Positions 1 through 6,511 are shown, counted from the first letter of the stretch. The stretch: DNA of 6,676 nucleotides from Sulfurimonas sp. (GCA_003978475.1 QNZR01000127.1:1-6676), one strand, 5' to 3'. The notes: a model not told the origin generated them from the letters alone. Made by a program: numbers and translations.

Positions 1-1
1 T

Positions 2-118
2 ATTTTCTTCTACTATACCCATCCGCCGGTATTGGAGCGCTTTAAAGAGCTGGGTGTCGATATTTATTGTGGTTCAAGCAGTGCATTAGAGGGTGAATGT
101 CCGACACACGTACGTTAA
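2..118 (+). CDS. C-terminal fragment of a probable M48-family metallopeptidase (5' end outside window)
   Basis: An open frame enters from the left edge and stops with TAA at 116-118, giving the last 38 residues of a protein. The visible part contains FFYYTHPPVLERFKELG. The HPP-x-x-ERF/I arrangement is typical of the end of M48 (Ste24/HtpX-like) zinc metallopeptidase domains, where a His-Pro-Pro followed by Leu-x-Glu-Arg closes the catalytic domain. The HExxH zinc site would lie outside the window, so catalysis cannot be judged. The reading frame overlaps the prmC start by 22 nt, so this gene and prmC are almost certainly in one transcript. The short tail after the motif, with two cysteines, shows no recognisable feature. 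The family assignment rests on one short motif and is tentative; the existence of a coding end here is more secure. Confidence 0.6.
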   Translation: MFFYYTHPPVLERFKELGVDIYCGSSSALEGECPTHVR

Positions 119-936
119 ATGAGTGGGTTGAGTGGATTGCACTGGCTCTAAAAGATATTGCCTGTGCGTCTCCCAGGCGTGAGGCAGAGCTATTGTTGCG
201 TGCTTTTTTTAAACAGGATCAGCTCTGGCTGATGAGTGAGGCACAACGTACTATTGAGGCGACACCACTGCTTATGGAGTGGATACAACGACGCGCTTCC
301 AATGAGCCTCTGGAGTATCTTTGTCGTGAAGTCAGTTTTTATTCCCGGAACTTTTTTATTCAACCCGGTGCCCTGATTCCCCGACCCGAGACGGAGCTGT
401 TAGTTGAACAGACGCTGTTACAGGTTGACAGTGAGGCAGTGCTTACGGTGGTTGAAGTGGGAATTGGCAGCGGTATTATCAGTATTGTTTTGGCGCAGCA
501 TATGCCCAATGCCCATTTTATAGGTATCGATATTAGTAACGATGCATTAGCGGTTGCCCGGCATAACATTGCGCGTTACGGTTTGGAAGATCGTATTGAA
601 TTGCGACAGGGAGATCTGCTTTGTAGTGTGTGTGAGCCCATAGATGTGCTGGTCTCCAACCCGCCTTATATTGCCAACCATACCGCGCTGGAGCCCAATC
701 TTGCCTATGAACCCGACACGGCACTTTTTGGTGGGGAAGTCGGTGATGAGATGATTCAAAAATTGCTCGAAGCGGTGCAGCAGCGTCACATTCCGCTTTT
801 TACATGTGAAATAGGCTATGATCAAAAAACGGCGATTGAAGCATATCTTAGTGATTTTAAGATACAATCATTAGAATTTTATAGTGATTATGCAGGGTTT
901 GATCGGGGATTAATATTAAGGTTAGAAAATGAATAG
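97..936 (+). CDS. prmC: Peptide chain release factor N5-glutamine methyltransferase PrmC (HemK)
   Basis: A 279-residue protein, the usual length for PrmC, the cytoplasmic SAM-dependent enzyme that methylates the glutamine of the GGQ motif in release factors RF1 and RF2. Residues 5-80 form the N-terminal helical domain that contacts the release factor. The linker motif ALIPRPETE is at 92-100. Residues 120-126 (EVGIGSG) are the SAM-binding glycine loop, with EVG in place of the more common DLG. The acidic GID at 143-145 follows, and the catalytic NPPY motif is at 188-191. The conserved EPNLAYEPDTALFGG stretch is at 199-213. The ATG at 97 is chosen because it gives a full N-terminal helix; an AGAGGG at 88-93 precedes it with a rather short 3-nt spacing. 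It overlaps the upstream peptidase gene by 22 nt and the downstream membrane protein gene by 8 nt. It is not next to prfA here, unlike in many bacteria. Confidence 0.96.
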   Translation: MSDTRTLNEWVEWIALALKDIACASPRREAELLLRAFFKQDQLWLMSEAQRTIEATPLLMEWIQRRASNEPLEYLCREVSFYSRNFFIQPGALIPRPETELLVEQTLLQVDSEAVLTVVEVGIGSGIISIVLAQHMPNAHFIGIDISNDALAVARHNIARYGLEDRIELRQGDLLCSVCEPIDVLVSNPPYIANHTALEPNLAYEPDTALFGGEVGDEMIQKLLEAVQQRHIPLFTCEIGYDQKTAIEAYLSDFKIQSLEFYSDYAGFDRGLILRLENE

Positions 937-1420
937 AAGAAATCATATTTATGTTGAATTGGCATACCTGCTTATTTTGGGCGCAAGCCTGGGTGCTGTT
1001 CTAGTGTTGGGCATTATTGTCGCATCGGTCATTTTTAACTCGGAACACTATTTGAGTATGGCACTGTTGGATCATTACAATGAGGGAATGCTTATGGGAG
1101 AGATCTTTCATCGTTTCTCTTACTGGACTTATGCACTAAGCATCATTGTGGTGGTGTACGAAGCTTGGGAGTATCGTGCATTGCGCCGCGATGCCGTCGC
1201 ACAAATTGCGGCACTGGTAGTCTTGGGCACGTCATTGATGTTCAGTGGTGTTTACGCACCTAAAATTTTACAGATGCAGGCATTGGGCGCGGAAGCGACT
1301 ATGAGTGATGCGTTTGATGCGTTACATAAAGCCAGTGAGCTCGATTTTAAAATTTTGGCACTGGCACTTGGCGTACTCTTTTGTCGTCGTGTTATGCTGC
1401 TACGTGTGGTGAAAGTATGA
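929..1420 (+). CDS. DUF4149-like four-helix integral membrane protein
   Basis: A 163-residue hydrophobic protein with about four membrane segments, near residues 8-33, 65-82, 89-113 and 139-158. The first segment begins after a short positive N-terminus (MNRRNH), suggesting a cytoplasmic start. Between helices 3 and 4 the stretch SDAFDALHKASELDFK has the F-x(3)-H-x-x-S arrangement seen in the DUF4149/TMEM205-like family, and YAPKI after helix 3 also fits. The function of this family is not known to me. The ATG at 929 overlaps the prmC stop by 8 nt and is preceded by AAGG at 918-921 with 7-nt spacing, which supports this start. Its TGA overlaps the next gene's ATG in an ATGA. Co-transcription with prmC and the ABC ATPase is therefore very likely, but it does not by itself show a shared role. 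The family call is from motif memory. Confidence 0.8.
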   Translation: MNRRNHIYVELAYLLILGASLGAVLVLGIIVASVIFNSEHYLSMALLDHYNEGMLMGEIFHRFSYWTYALSIIVVVYEAWEYRALRRDAVAQIAALVVLGTSLMFSGVYAPKILQMQALGAEATMSDAFDALHKASELDFKILALALGVLFCRRVMLLRVVKV

Positions 1421-2172
1421 TAGTTTTTAGAGATGTCCATAAACGTTTTGGGGATCGTGAAATTTTGCGAGGGGTCAATTTGGAAATTCCCGCCCATGAG
1501 ACGACCGCCATTTTTGGTGTTTCGGGTGGCGGAAAATCGACTATTATCAAACACATTGTCGGACTGCTTCAGCCCACAAGCGGGGATATTTTTGTTGATG
1601 GCATTAAAGTCAACGGTGCGGATGAGAAAACACTTCTGCAAATTCGCAAGAAAGTCGGCTTCCTCTTTCAAAACGGGGCACTCTTTGACAGTATGAATAT
1701 TGAAGATAATGTCGCGTTTCCCATTCGAGAACATCAAAAAGATTTAGGACGAAAAGAGGTCGAAAAGCTGGTTGACGAAAAGCTTAGCATGGTCGGTTTA
1801 AAACCCGCTGTCGTTAAAACACTTTTTCCTGAAGAGCTAAGCGGGGGAATGCGTAAACGTGTGGGATTGGCACGAACACTGGCGCTGGAGCCGAGCATTA
1901 TTTTATATGATGAGCCGACATCGGGGCTTGACCCGGTGACCAGTGATCTGATTACGCAGATGATTCGAACTCTGCAGCATGATCTTAATGTGACCTCGGT
2001 ACTCATTAGTCATGATGTCTCCGAAACCTTTAAAGCGGGCGATAAATTTGCCATGCTCTTTGATGGCAAGATTATTGCATTTGGAGATGAAGATGCCTTT
2101 CGCCACTCGAGTAATCCGGTGGTACAGCAGTTCATTAACTCCTCATCGAAAGGACCCATACAGTTTGACTAG
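1417..2172 (+). CDS. mlaF: ABC transporter ATP-binding protein, MlaF/Ttg2A type (phospholipid or organic solvent transport)
   Basis: A 251-residue ABC ATPase. Walker A is GVSGGGKST at 34-42, the Q-loop glutamine is Q85, the signature is LSGGM at 141-145, Walker B is IILYDE at 161-166 with catalytic E166, the D-loop is SGLD at 169-172, and the switch histidine is H199. The FLFQNGALFDSM stretch at 82-93 is characteristic of the MlaF/Ttg2A/Mkl subfamily, which powers lipid movement between inner and outer membranes with an MlaE permease and an MlaD substrate-binding protein. The C. jejuni relative is IamA. The start is the ATG at 1417, in an ATGA overlap with the upstream stop and with a GGTGA at 1408-1412. 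A TTG at 1381 in the same frame would add 12 non-homologous residues and is less likely. No mlaE or mlaD follows; the next gene is convergent, and its stop codon overlaps this one. Subfamily assignment is good; the substrate is inferred. Confidence 0.9.
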   Translation: MIVFRDVHKRFGDREILRGVNLEIPAHETTAIFGVSGGGKSTIIKHIVGLLQPTSGDIFVDGIKVNGADEKTLLQIRKKVGFLFQNGALFDSMNIEDNVAFPIREHQKDLGRKEVEKLVDEKLSMVGLKPAVVKTLFPEELSGGMRKRVGLARTLALEPSIILYDEPTSGLDPVTSDLITQMIRTLQHDLNVTSVLISHDVSETFKAGDKFAMLFDGKIIAFGDEDAFRHSSNPVVQQFINSSSKGPIQFD

Positions 2173-2471
2173 ATCGTATCCTTTTTAGTACCGAAACGAT
2201 GCTCCCACCACTCATCATGAGTAAACGTTTTTTGTTTCAGATGCTCTTCATCAAAAGGAAATTCATACTCTTGAATATAGCGCAGTACGGTGGTATAGGC
2301 TTCATTGATCTGTGCACTGATGCGTGTGGCATGCTGAGGATTATCAGGATGTTTATCGGGATGCCATTGTTGAATGAGATGCTTATATTTGAGTTTGACC
2401 TCTTTGAGGGTGGCACGCTCGTTTAAGCCGAGGAGAGTTTTGGCTTTAACAAGCTTTTCAAAAGCAGACAT
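2169..2471 (-). CDS. Small J-domain (DnaJ-like) co-chaperone
   Basis: A 100-residue protein consisting mainly of a J domain. Residues 9-17 (KAKTLLGLN) correspond to the usual YxxLG opening, helix II runs about 21-36, the diagnostic HPD tripeptide is at 37-39, and helix III with INEAYTTVL is about 50-66. The HPD loop is what stimulates the ATPase of a DnaK-type Hsp70. No Gly/Phe region, zinc-finger or client-binding domain of full DnaJ is present; the 30-residue tail is acidic and aromatic (DEWWEHRFG). It begins 12 nt after the ftsZ stop, so it is probably the last gene of the division operon. No clear Shine-Dalgarno sequence precedes the ATG, and an in-frame TGA sits immediately upstream, so this ATG is the first available start. 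Translation may be coupled to ftsZ. Its TAG overlaps the mlaF stop on the opposite strand. The client or target is unknown. Confidence 0.9.
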   Translation of the reverse strand: MSAFEKLVKAKTLLGLNERATLKEVKLKYKHLIQQWHPDKHPDNPQHATRISAQINEAYTTVLRYIQEYEFPFDEEHLKQKTFTHDEWWEHRFGTKKDTI

Positions 2472-2483
2472 TCAGCAGTGTGC

Positions 2484-3599
2484 TTAGTCTCTTTGTTGAC
2501 GCATATAGGTTGGGATTTCGAGAAAGTCCTCACTCACATCACCGCCGACAACCAGCTTAGGGCGTCGTACCACCTGAGGTTTTTCAACCTCAGGCTCTTT
2601 TTTAGTGAAGGTTGTGTTGACTTTCTCACTTTCAAAACCCGTGGCAACCAGTGTGATTTTTACAAAATCTTCAGGTAGAGTCTCATCAGAAGTCGTACCA
2701 AAAATAACTTCAGCCTCTTCATCGGCACTTTCATGAACAACTTCCATTGCTTCACTCAATTCAATCATGGAGAAGTTCGGGTGCATGTTAAAATGTACCA
2801 GAACCCCCATGGCACCGTTAATGGACATATTGTCCAGCAGTGGTGATTCTATGGCGCTTTTAATGGCTTCGTAGGCGGCATTTTCACCTTGAAATTCACC
2901 CACACCCATAAGAGCCATACCCTGATGGCTCATAACGGTTTTCAAGTCGGCAAAGTCAAGGTTGATATCATTATCACCACTGGCCAAAATAACACCTGAG
3001 GTACCGCTGACGGCTTGCGCCAGGACACTGTCAACAATTTTAAAACTCTCTCGCATGCCCAGTTTTCGGTCAATAATGGAGAGTAGTTTGTCATTGGGAA
3101 TAACAACAATGGAGTCACTCGCTTCTTTGAGTTCCTGTAGTCCTTCTTCAGCCAGCTTAAGGCGTTTGCGACCCTCAAAACCAAAAGGTTTGGTCACCAC
3201 GGAAATGGTGAGTGCACCGACCTCTTTGGCAATTTGTGCAATAACCGGAGCCGCACCCGTACCGGTACCTCCTCCAAGCCCTGCGGCAATAAAAACAATG
3301 TCGGCACCTTCAAGCTGGGCACGAATATCTTCATAGTTCTCCAGAGCCGAGTCACGACCGATTTCGGGTTTCATACCCGCACCCAAACCTTTAGTCAGCT
3401 TGGCACCTAGTTGAATTTTTGTAGCGCCTGCGGCGACATCGAGCACCTGAGCATCGGTGTTTGCCAATACCATCTCAATTCCGGCAACATTTTCATTAAG
3501 CATATGCCCAATCATATTGCCGCCACCGCCACCGACACCGACTGCTATAATTCGAGCACCGGTTAACGGTACCGACTCTTCTATTTTAAATGGTTCCAT
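2484..3599 (-). CDS. ftsZ: Cell division GTPase FtsZ
   Basis: A 371-residue bacterial tubulin homologue that polymerises at mid-cell into the division ring. The nucleotide-binding N-terminal domain shows GVGGGGGN at 21-28, NTDAQ at 47-51, GLGAG at 71-75 and the tubulin signature GGGTGTG at 109-115. The synergy (T7) loop carrying the catalytic acidic residues is DINLDFADLK at 211-220, with N213, D215 and D218. The core ends near residue 325, followed by a short linker of about 30 residues rich in Lys, Glu, Pro and Val. The C-terminal peptide FLEIPTYMRQQ at 359-369 is the conserved site for FtsA and other partners. The ATG at 3599 is supported by a strong AAGGAG at 3608-3613 with 8-nt spacing. 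It lies 21 nt after ftsA. The N-terminal extension before the glycine loop is short. An inverted repeat in the linker codons is described separately. Confidence 0.98.
   Translation of the reverse strand: MEPFKIEESVPLTGARIIAVGVGGGGGNMIGHMLNENVAGIEMVLANTDAQVLDVAAGATKIQLGAKLTKGLGAGMKPEIGRDSALENYEDIRAQLEGADIVFIAAGLGGGTGTGAAPVIAQIAKEVGALTISVVTKPFGFEGRKRLKLAEEGLQELKEASDSIVVIPNDKLLSIIDRKLGMRESFKIVDSVLAQAVSGTSGVILASGDNDINLDFADLKTVMSHQGMALMGVGEFQGENAAYEAIKSAIESPLLDNMSINGAMGVLVHFNMHPNFSMIELSEAMEVVHESADEEAEVIFGTTSDETLPEDFVKITLVATGFESEKVNTTFTKKEPEVEKPQVVRRPKLVVGGDVSEDFLEIPTYMRQQRD
2573..2603 (+). terminator. Terminator-shaped hairpin on the + strand, inside and antisense to ftsZ
   Basis: CCTGAGGTT (2573-2581), loop TTTC (2582-2585) and AACCTCAGG (2586-2594) form a perfect 9-bp stem. 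The + strand continues with CTCTTTTTT (2595-2603), a good U-tract. This is the canonical form of a Rho-independent terminator for rightward transcription. It would end transcripts that run past mlaF. It lies within the FtsZ linker codons (about residues 336-342), where protein sequence is weakly constrained. On the minus strand no T-run follows the stem, so it should not terminate the ftsZ transcript. Whether it acts in the cell is inferred. Confidence 0.55.
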
Positions 3600-3607
3600 G
3601 CTTTACT

Positions 3608-3613
3608 CTCCTT
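3608..3613 (-). promoter_or_regulatory. Ribosome binding site of ftsZ
   Basis: AAGGAG on the minus strand, 8 nt before the ftsZ ATG. It is a near-perfect Shine-Dalgarno sequence and the strongest in the window, in line with the high FtsZ synthesis usually seen relative to FtsA. It fixes the ftsZ start. Confidence 0.9.
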
Positions 3614-3620
3614 TAGTTGC

Positions 3621-4991
3621 TTAAAATAATTGGGTGATCCAATTCCAAAATTTGCTAAATACTCCAATATCATCACCCTTTTTGTGTTTTTTTTCCGGGA
3701 GTGATGTCAGTTCATTTTTAATGTCAAAAATTTCTTCTTCCGGAGGCTCCATTGCGACCGGATTGCTATTGATATCATCCAGTGAGACCGCTTCGGTTTC
3801 AATCGGGTTTTCATTGGAGTGACGCATTTTTTTATTGACATCAATTTCGTAGGGGGAGTACTTTCCTGCGGCATAGCGAATGAGTCCGACAGCACCGGAG
3901 TAGGCCGGGTCACGCAAGGTGTCAAACAGTCCGTCCATCTCAATAGGTTTTGCCAAACGTACCGGCATATTGTCAAAAATGGCAACAGCGAGTTCACGTA
4001 TGCCGTCCATCTTGGTAAAGCCTCCGGTTAGTACGACTCCGGCACCGATATGTTCTTTTAATCCACTCTTTTCAAGTGATTGGGCAATAATCATTAAGGT
4101 CTCTTCAACACGGGCATAAATAACGTTGTGAACAACTTCTAAAGAGACTTCATGTGTGGAGTTTTCATCACCGATGATGGGCAGCTCAATAAGATCGTTG
4201 GTTGGGGTATGGAGTGAGCCATAGGTCATTTTGACACTGTCGGCAACATTGAGCGGGGTATGCAGTGCCATGGAAAGGTCATTGGTAATATGGTTGGACC
4301 CGACACCCAAAAAGTCATTGTAGCGAATGGAGTTTCCTGAGTGAATCACAAGATTGCTGGTGCTGCCTCCCATATCAATGACGGCAACTCCTAACTCTTT
4401 TTCATCTTCATTAAGCGTAGCAATGGCTGAAGCATACCCGCTCAATATAATATTTTCAACCTCGACACCGGCAGCTTTTACTGCTTTTCTCAAATTATGA
4501 AGATTGGATTTTTGTGTAGTTATAATATGGGTTTCAACTTCAAGACGCGATGCATTCATTCCCAAAGGATCCTCAATAAAGTCCTGATCGTCAACTTTAA
4601 AATTGTAAGGCAGGGTGTGAAGTACTTCGTAATCATTAGGAATGTTGGCATTATATAAAGAGGTATGCATGACGCGCTCAATCTCTTTAATGCCGATCTC
4701 TTTATTGATAATATTGACAATCCCGCTGGAATTTAAACTTTTGGTATAGGCTCCGGAAATAGAGACAATGGCATTTTCAATAGCCCCTCCCGAGACGCGT
4801 CGAGCATCATTGAGTGCATTTTTAATAGATTTGGAAGCGAGTTCAATATTGGTAATGCTGCCTTTTTTCAGACCCTGTGCTTTGGAAACGCCGGCGCCGG
4901 TAACTTTGATATCATTGTCATCACCGATATCGGCGATGATGGCACATACTTTGGTGGAGCCGATGTCAATAGCTAAAACCGTTCTGCTCAA
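3621..4991 (-). CDS. ftsA: Cell division protein FtsA (actin-like FtsZ membrane tether)
   Basis: A 456-residue actin/Hsp70-fold ATPase that anchors FtsZ filaments to the inner membrane and recruits later division proteins. Phosphate-1 motif AIDIGSTK is at 7-14, phosphate-2 VIDMGGSTSN at 204-213 (GGST in place of the commoner GGGT), and the adenosine motif VVLTGGFTKMDG at 319-330. The FtsA-specific 1C subdomain spans roughly 85-165. After about residue 380 comes a charged, Pro- and Glu-rich linker, then the amphipathic membrane-targeting helix SKFWNWITQLF at 446-456. The start codon is TTG (4989-4991). It is supported by AAAGGA at 5000-5005 with 8-nt spacing and by the family-typical opening MSRTVLAIDIGS. 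The gene starts 2 nt after the ppiD-like stop, so its ribosome binding site lies inside that upstream gene. ftsZ follows 21 nt downstream, the near-universal pairing. Confidence 0.97.
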   Translation of the reverse strand: MSRTVLAIDIGSTKVCAIIADIGDDNDIKVTGAGVSKAQGLKKGSITNIELASKSIKNALNDARRVSGGAIENAIVSISGAYTKSLNSSGIVNIINKEIGIKEIERVMHTSLYNANIPNDYEVLHTLPYNFKVDDQDFIEDPLGMNASRLEVETHIITTQKSNLHNLRKAVKAAGVEVENIILSGYASAIATLNEDEKELGVAVIDMGGSTSNLVIHSGNSIRYNDFLGVGSNHITNDLSMALHTPLNVADSVKMTYGSLHTPTNDLIELPIIGDENSTHEVSLEVVHNVIYARVEETLMIIAQSLEKSGLKEHIGAGVVLTGGFTKMDGIRELAVAIFDNMPVRLAKPIEMDGLFDTLRDPAYSGAVGLIRYAAGKYSPYEIDVNKKMRHSNENPIETEAVSLDDINSNPVAMEPPEEEIFDIKNELTSLPEKKHKKGDDIGVFSKFWNWITQLF

Positions 4992-4993
4992 AG

Positions 4994-6460
4994 CTACAAT
5001 CCTTTCACATACATTTCTACAGGATACACACTCTCAAGTTCTTGAATCAGCCCTCGATTAAGTAGTTCTTCTTTAAGTTGAATAACGTTTTTTTCCTGAT
5101 CTGTTATAGATGTGTTAAGCAATTTTTGTTCCAAAATATCGTATAGAACGATTTTTTCATGACTTAATGTGATAAATCCCCGTTTGTCCTGTTTGTTAAA
5201 AATGGCCTTTACCAGCACAGAGGCTTCTTTCGGTGTCAATCCGTCAATCTCGGGTATTTGTTCCGGGGTCACGGTGAGCGTTTTTGCGGCGGTAAACTCA
5301 GCTAGTGTTTGGGTAGCAAGTTCTTGTAGTAATCGGGCGGTTTGACTCTCTTTATAGGCGATCGCTACGGCTGCTTTTGCCTCTTCAAAACTTTTTGTCT
5401 GCGGTTCAACAACTGCTTCAAGTTTGACAATGATGTACGAATCACCGGATTTTCGAGGTTTTAGAAAAGGTTTTTGCAGGCTTAGCTCGGTGATTTCTTT
5501 AAATACATCGGCATCCAGTAGGTTGCTGGAGCTGTCCAGCGCCACCTGTTCGACTGCAACAGCGGGATCAAGTTTACCTTTTTTGAAATTAATGTATTTT
5601 TTTAGCGCGGCTTTTTTAGTTGTTTTATCATCAAGAGCGTCCTGTACTTTAGAACGTGCCGCTTCAAAGTCCATGATGGCTCCCTCGCCGTCTCTAAAGT
5701 CATGCTTGTTCTCGTTATAATATGCCAGAAGGTCTTTTTCTGTGGCATGGGAGGCTATGCGTGTCTGCTTGACAACGGATACCTTGTATAAAGGCAGGGT
5801 CATATATTCATTTTTGTGTGCTTCCCAATACTGTCGCAGGTTGTCATCAGAGAGGGTGACCTCAACCATATCGGCACCGAGAATTTTATAGCCGATGGTA
5901 TCCTGGATCCCCTGAGCACTACTGAGTAACTCCTCTTCAAGGGGCAGCGCTTCAGGAGCAAAAAGGACAAGAAGCTTTCGAATTAACAGTGATTTTCTGA
6001 CATCATCCTCGTAGCTTTTCATGGTGAGATGATTTTGCTTGAGTGTTTTTTGGTAAATATCTTTGTCAAAGACCCCGTTATTTTGAAAGACGTTTTGACT
6101 TTGAATCTCGCGTAACAGCTCTTCATCACTGACGCGAAGACTATAGCTTTGGGCAAGATTTAGCATGAGTGCTTCGTCAATCAGCTGTCGCATTGCCTGC
6201 TTTTGCAAGCCAAACTGCTTGGCTTTTTCTTCATCAAAATTGCCTTGAAATATCTGGGCATATTGCGCGTAGAGTCTACTGTAGCTTTTTTGTAGATCGG
6301 CATTGGAGACGGGAATATCACCCACCTTGGCGATAGCAGAGGCCTTGTCTCCGTAACTGTATTGTCCCCAACCGACAAAACCTGCCCCGATAAATGCGAT
6401 GGTTGAAATCCACATCGTAATTATGAGATATTTTTTATGACGTTGCATCCATGTAATCAT
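4994..6460 (-). CDS. Membrane-anchored SurA/PpiD-like periplasmic chaperone lacking a recognisable parvulin domain
   Basis: A 488-residue protein with one N-terminal membrane anchor (about 11-31, after positive residues RHKK) and a large periplasmic part, the topology of PpiD. Residues about 42-170 match the SurA-N/PpiD chaperone domain, including AIAKVGDIPVSNADLQ at 42-57 and the helical RQLIDEALMLNLAQSYSLRVSDEEL region. Later SDDNLRQYWEAHKNEY (204-219) resembles the segment that normally precedes the parvulin domain, and GDSYIIVKLEAVVEP (339-353) with SFEEAKAAV resembles the segment that follows it. The parvulin core with its GGDLGW motif is not seen. The protein therefore likely binds unfolded outer-membrane or secreted proteins without prolyl isomerase activity. 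Its place before ftsA is typical of Campylobacterota (compare HP0977 and Cj0694, from memory). The ATG at 6460 has AAGG at 6472-6475 with a rather long 11-nt spacing. Databases often name this family peptidylprolyl isomerase. Confidence 0.88.
   Translation of the reverse strand: MITWMQRHKKYLIITMWISTIAFIGAGFVGWGQYSYGDKASAIAKVGDIPVSNADLQKSYSRLYAQYAQIFQGNFDEEKAKQFGLQKQAMRQLIDEALMLNLAQSYSLRVSDEELLREIQSQNVFQNNGVFDKDIYQKTLKQNHLTMKSYEDDVRKSLLIRKLLVLFAPEALPLEEELLSSAQGIQDTIGYKILGADMVEVTLSDDNLRQYWEAHKNEYMTLPLYKVSVVKQTRIASHATEKDLLAYYNENKHDFRDGEGAIMDFEAARSKVQDALDDKTTKKAALKKYINFKKGKLDPAVAVEQVALDSSSNLLDADVFKEITELSLQKPFLKPRKSGDSYIIVKLEAVVEPQTKSFEEAKAAVAIAYKESQTARLLQELATQTLAEFTAAKTLTVTPEQIPEIDGLTPKEASVLVKAIFNKQDKRGFITLSHEKIVLYDILEQKLLNTSITDQEKNVIQLKEELLNRGLIQELESVYPVEMYVKGL
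5000..5005 (-). promoter_or_regulatory. Ribosome binding site that decides the TTG start of ftsA
   Basis: AAAGGA on the minus strand, 8 nt before the TTG at 4991-4989. It lies within the last codons of the ppiD-like gene. Spacing and strength support a TTG start rather than an internal ATG, and the encoded N-terminus then matches the FtsA family exactly. Confidence 0.85.
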
Positions 6461-6502
6461 TGCTATATGAACCTTAAAGAGCTAGATATGAAATATGGCT
6501 GT

Positions 6503-6511
6503 ATTTTAACA
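6503..6511 (-). promoter_or_regulatory. Candidate sigma-70 extended -10 promoter for the ppiD-like/ftsA/ftsZ operon
   Basis: On the minus strand the bases read TGTTAAAAT, which is a TGn extended -10 followed by TAAAAT, one mismatch from TATAAT. No good -35 hexamer is present 17 nt upstream (TAAACA). That is normal for Campylobacterota vegetative promoters, which rely on the extended -10 and AT-rich upstream DNA. The predicted start near 6496 would leave a leader of about 36 nt before the ATG at 6460. This is the only promoter candidate I found for the leftward operon outside coding DNA. Assignment is by motif only. Confidence 0.5.

Noticed and set aside
547..867. 106-codon minus-strand frame inside prmC
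   Set aside because: It is fully contained antisense to conserved PrmC motifs including NPPY, with no domain or good ribosome site of its own.
1381..1416. In-frame TTG at 1381 as an alternative mlaF start
   Set aside because: It would add 12 residues unlike the ABC ATPase N-terminus and overlap the upstream gene by 40 nt; the ATG at 1417 with ATGA overlap is better.
1252..1737. 161-codon open frame on the minus strand across the DUF4149-like/mlaF junction
   Set aside because: It lies antisense to two well-supported genes, has no recognisable domain, and its composition looks like a mirror of coding DNA (many Ser, Asn and Lys, no pattern).
2210..2233. ACTCA-TCA-TGAGT hairpin followed by TTTTTT on the + strand, a nearer terminator candidate for the mlaF operon
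   Set aside because: The stem is only 5 bp and the T-run begins 5 nt after it, so it is far weaker than the hairpin at 2573-2603; it lies in J-protein coding sequence.
3259..3268. GTACCGGTAC perfect palindrome
   Set aside because: It falls in the codons of the FtsZ GGGTGTG motif, so coding constraint explains it.
2962..3336. 124-codon + strand open frame inside ftsZ
   Set aside because: It is antisense to the most conserved part of FtsZ; the Ser/Pro/Ala-rich product is what the reverse of Gly-rich codons gives.
3628..3644. AATTGG-GTGAT-CCAATT inverted repeat near the ftsA stop
   Set aside because: A 6-bp AT-rich stem within codons for the membrane-targeting helix of FtsA, with no T-run; probably chance, although it lies just ahead of the ftsZ ribosome site.
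4891..4900. CCGGCGCCGG perfect palindrome
   Set aside because: It encodes conserved Thr-Gly-Ala-Gly codons of FtsA; a 10-bp palindrome in GC-rich codons needs no special explanation.
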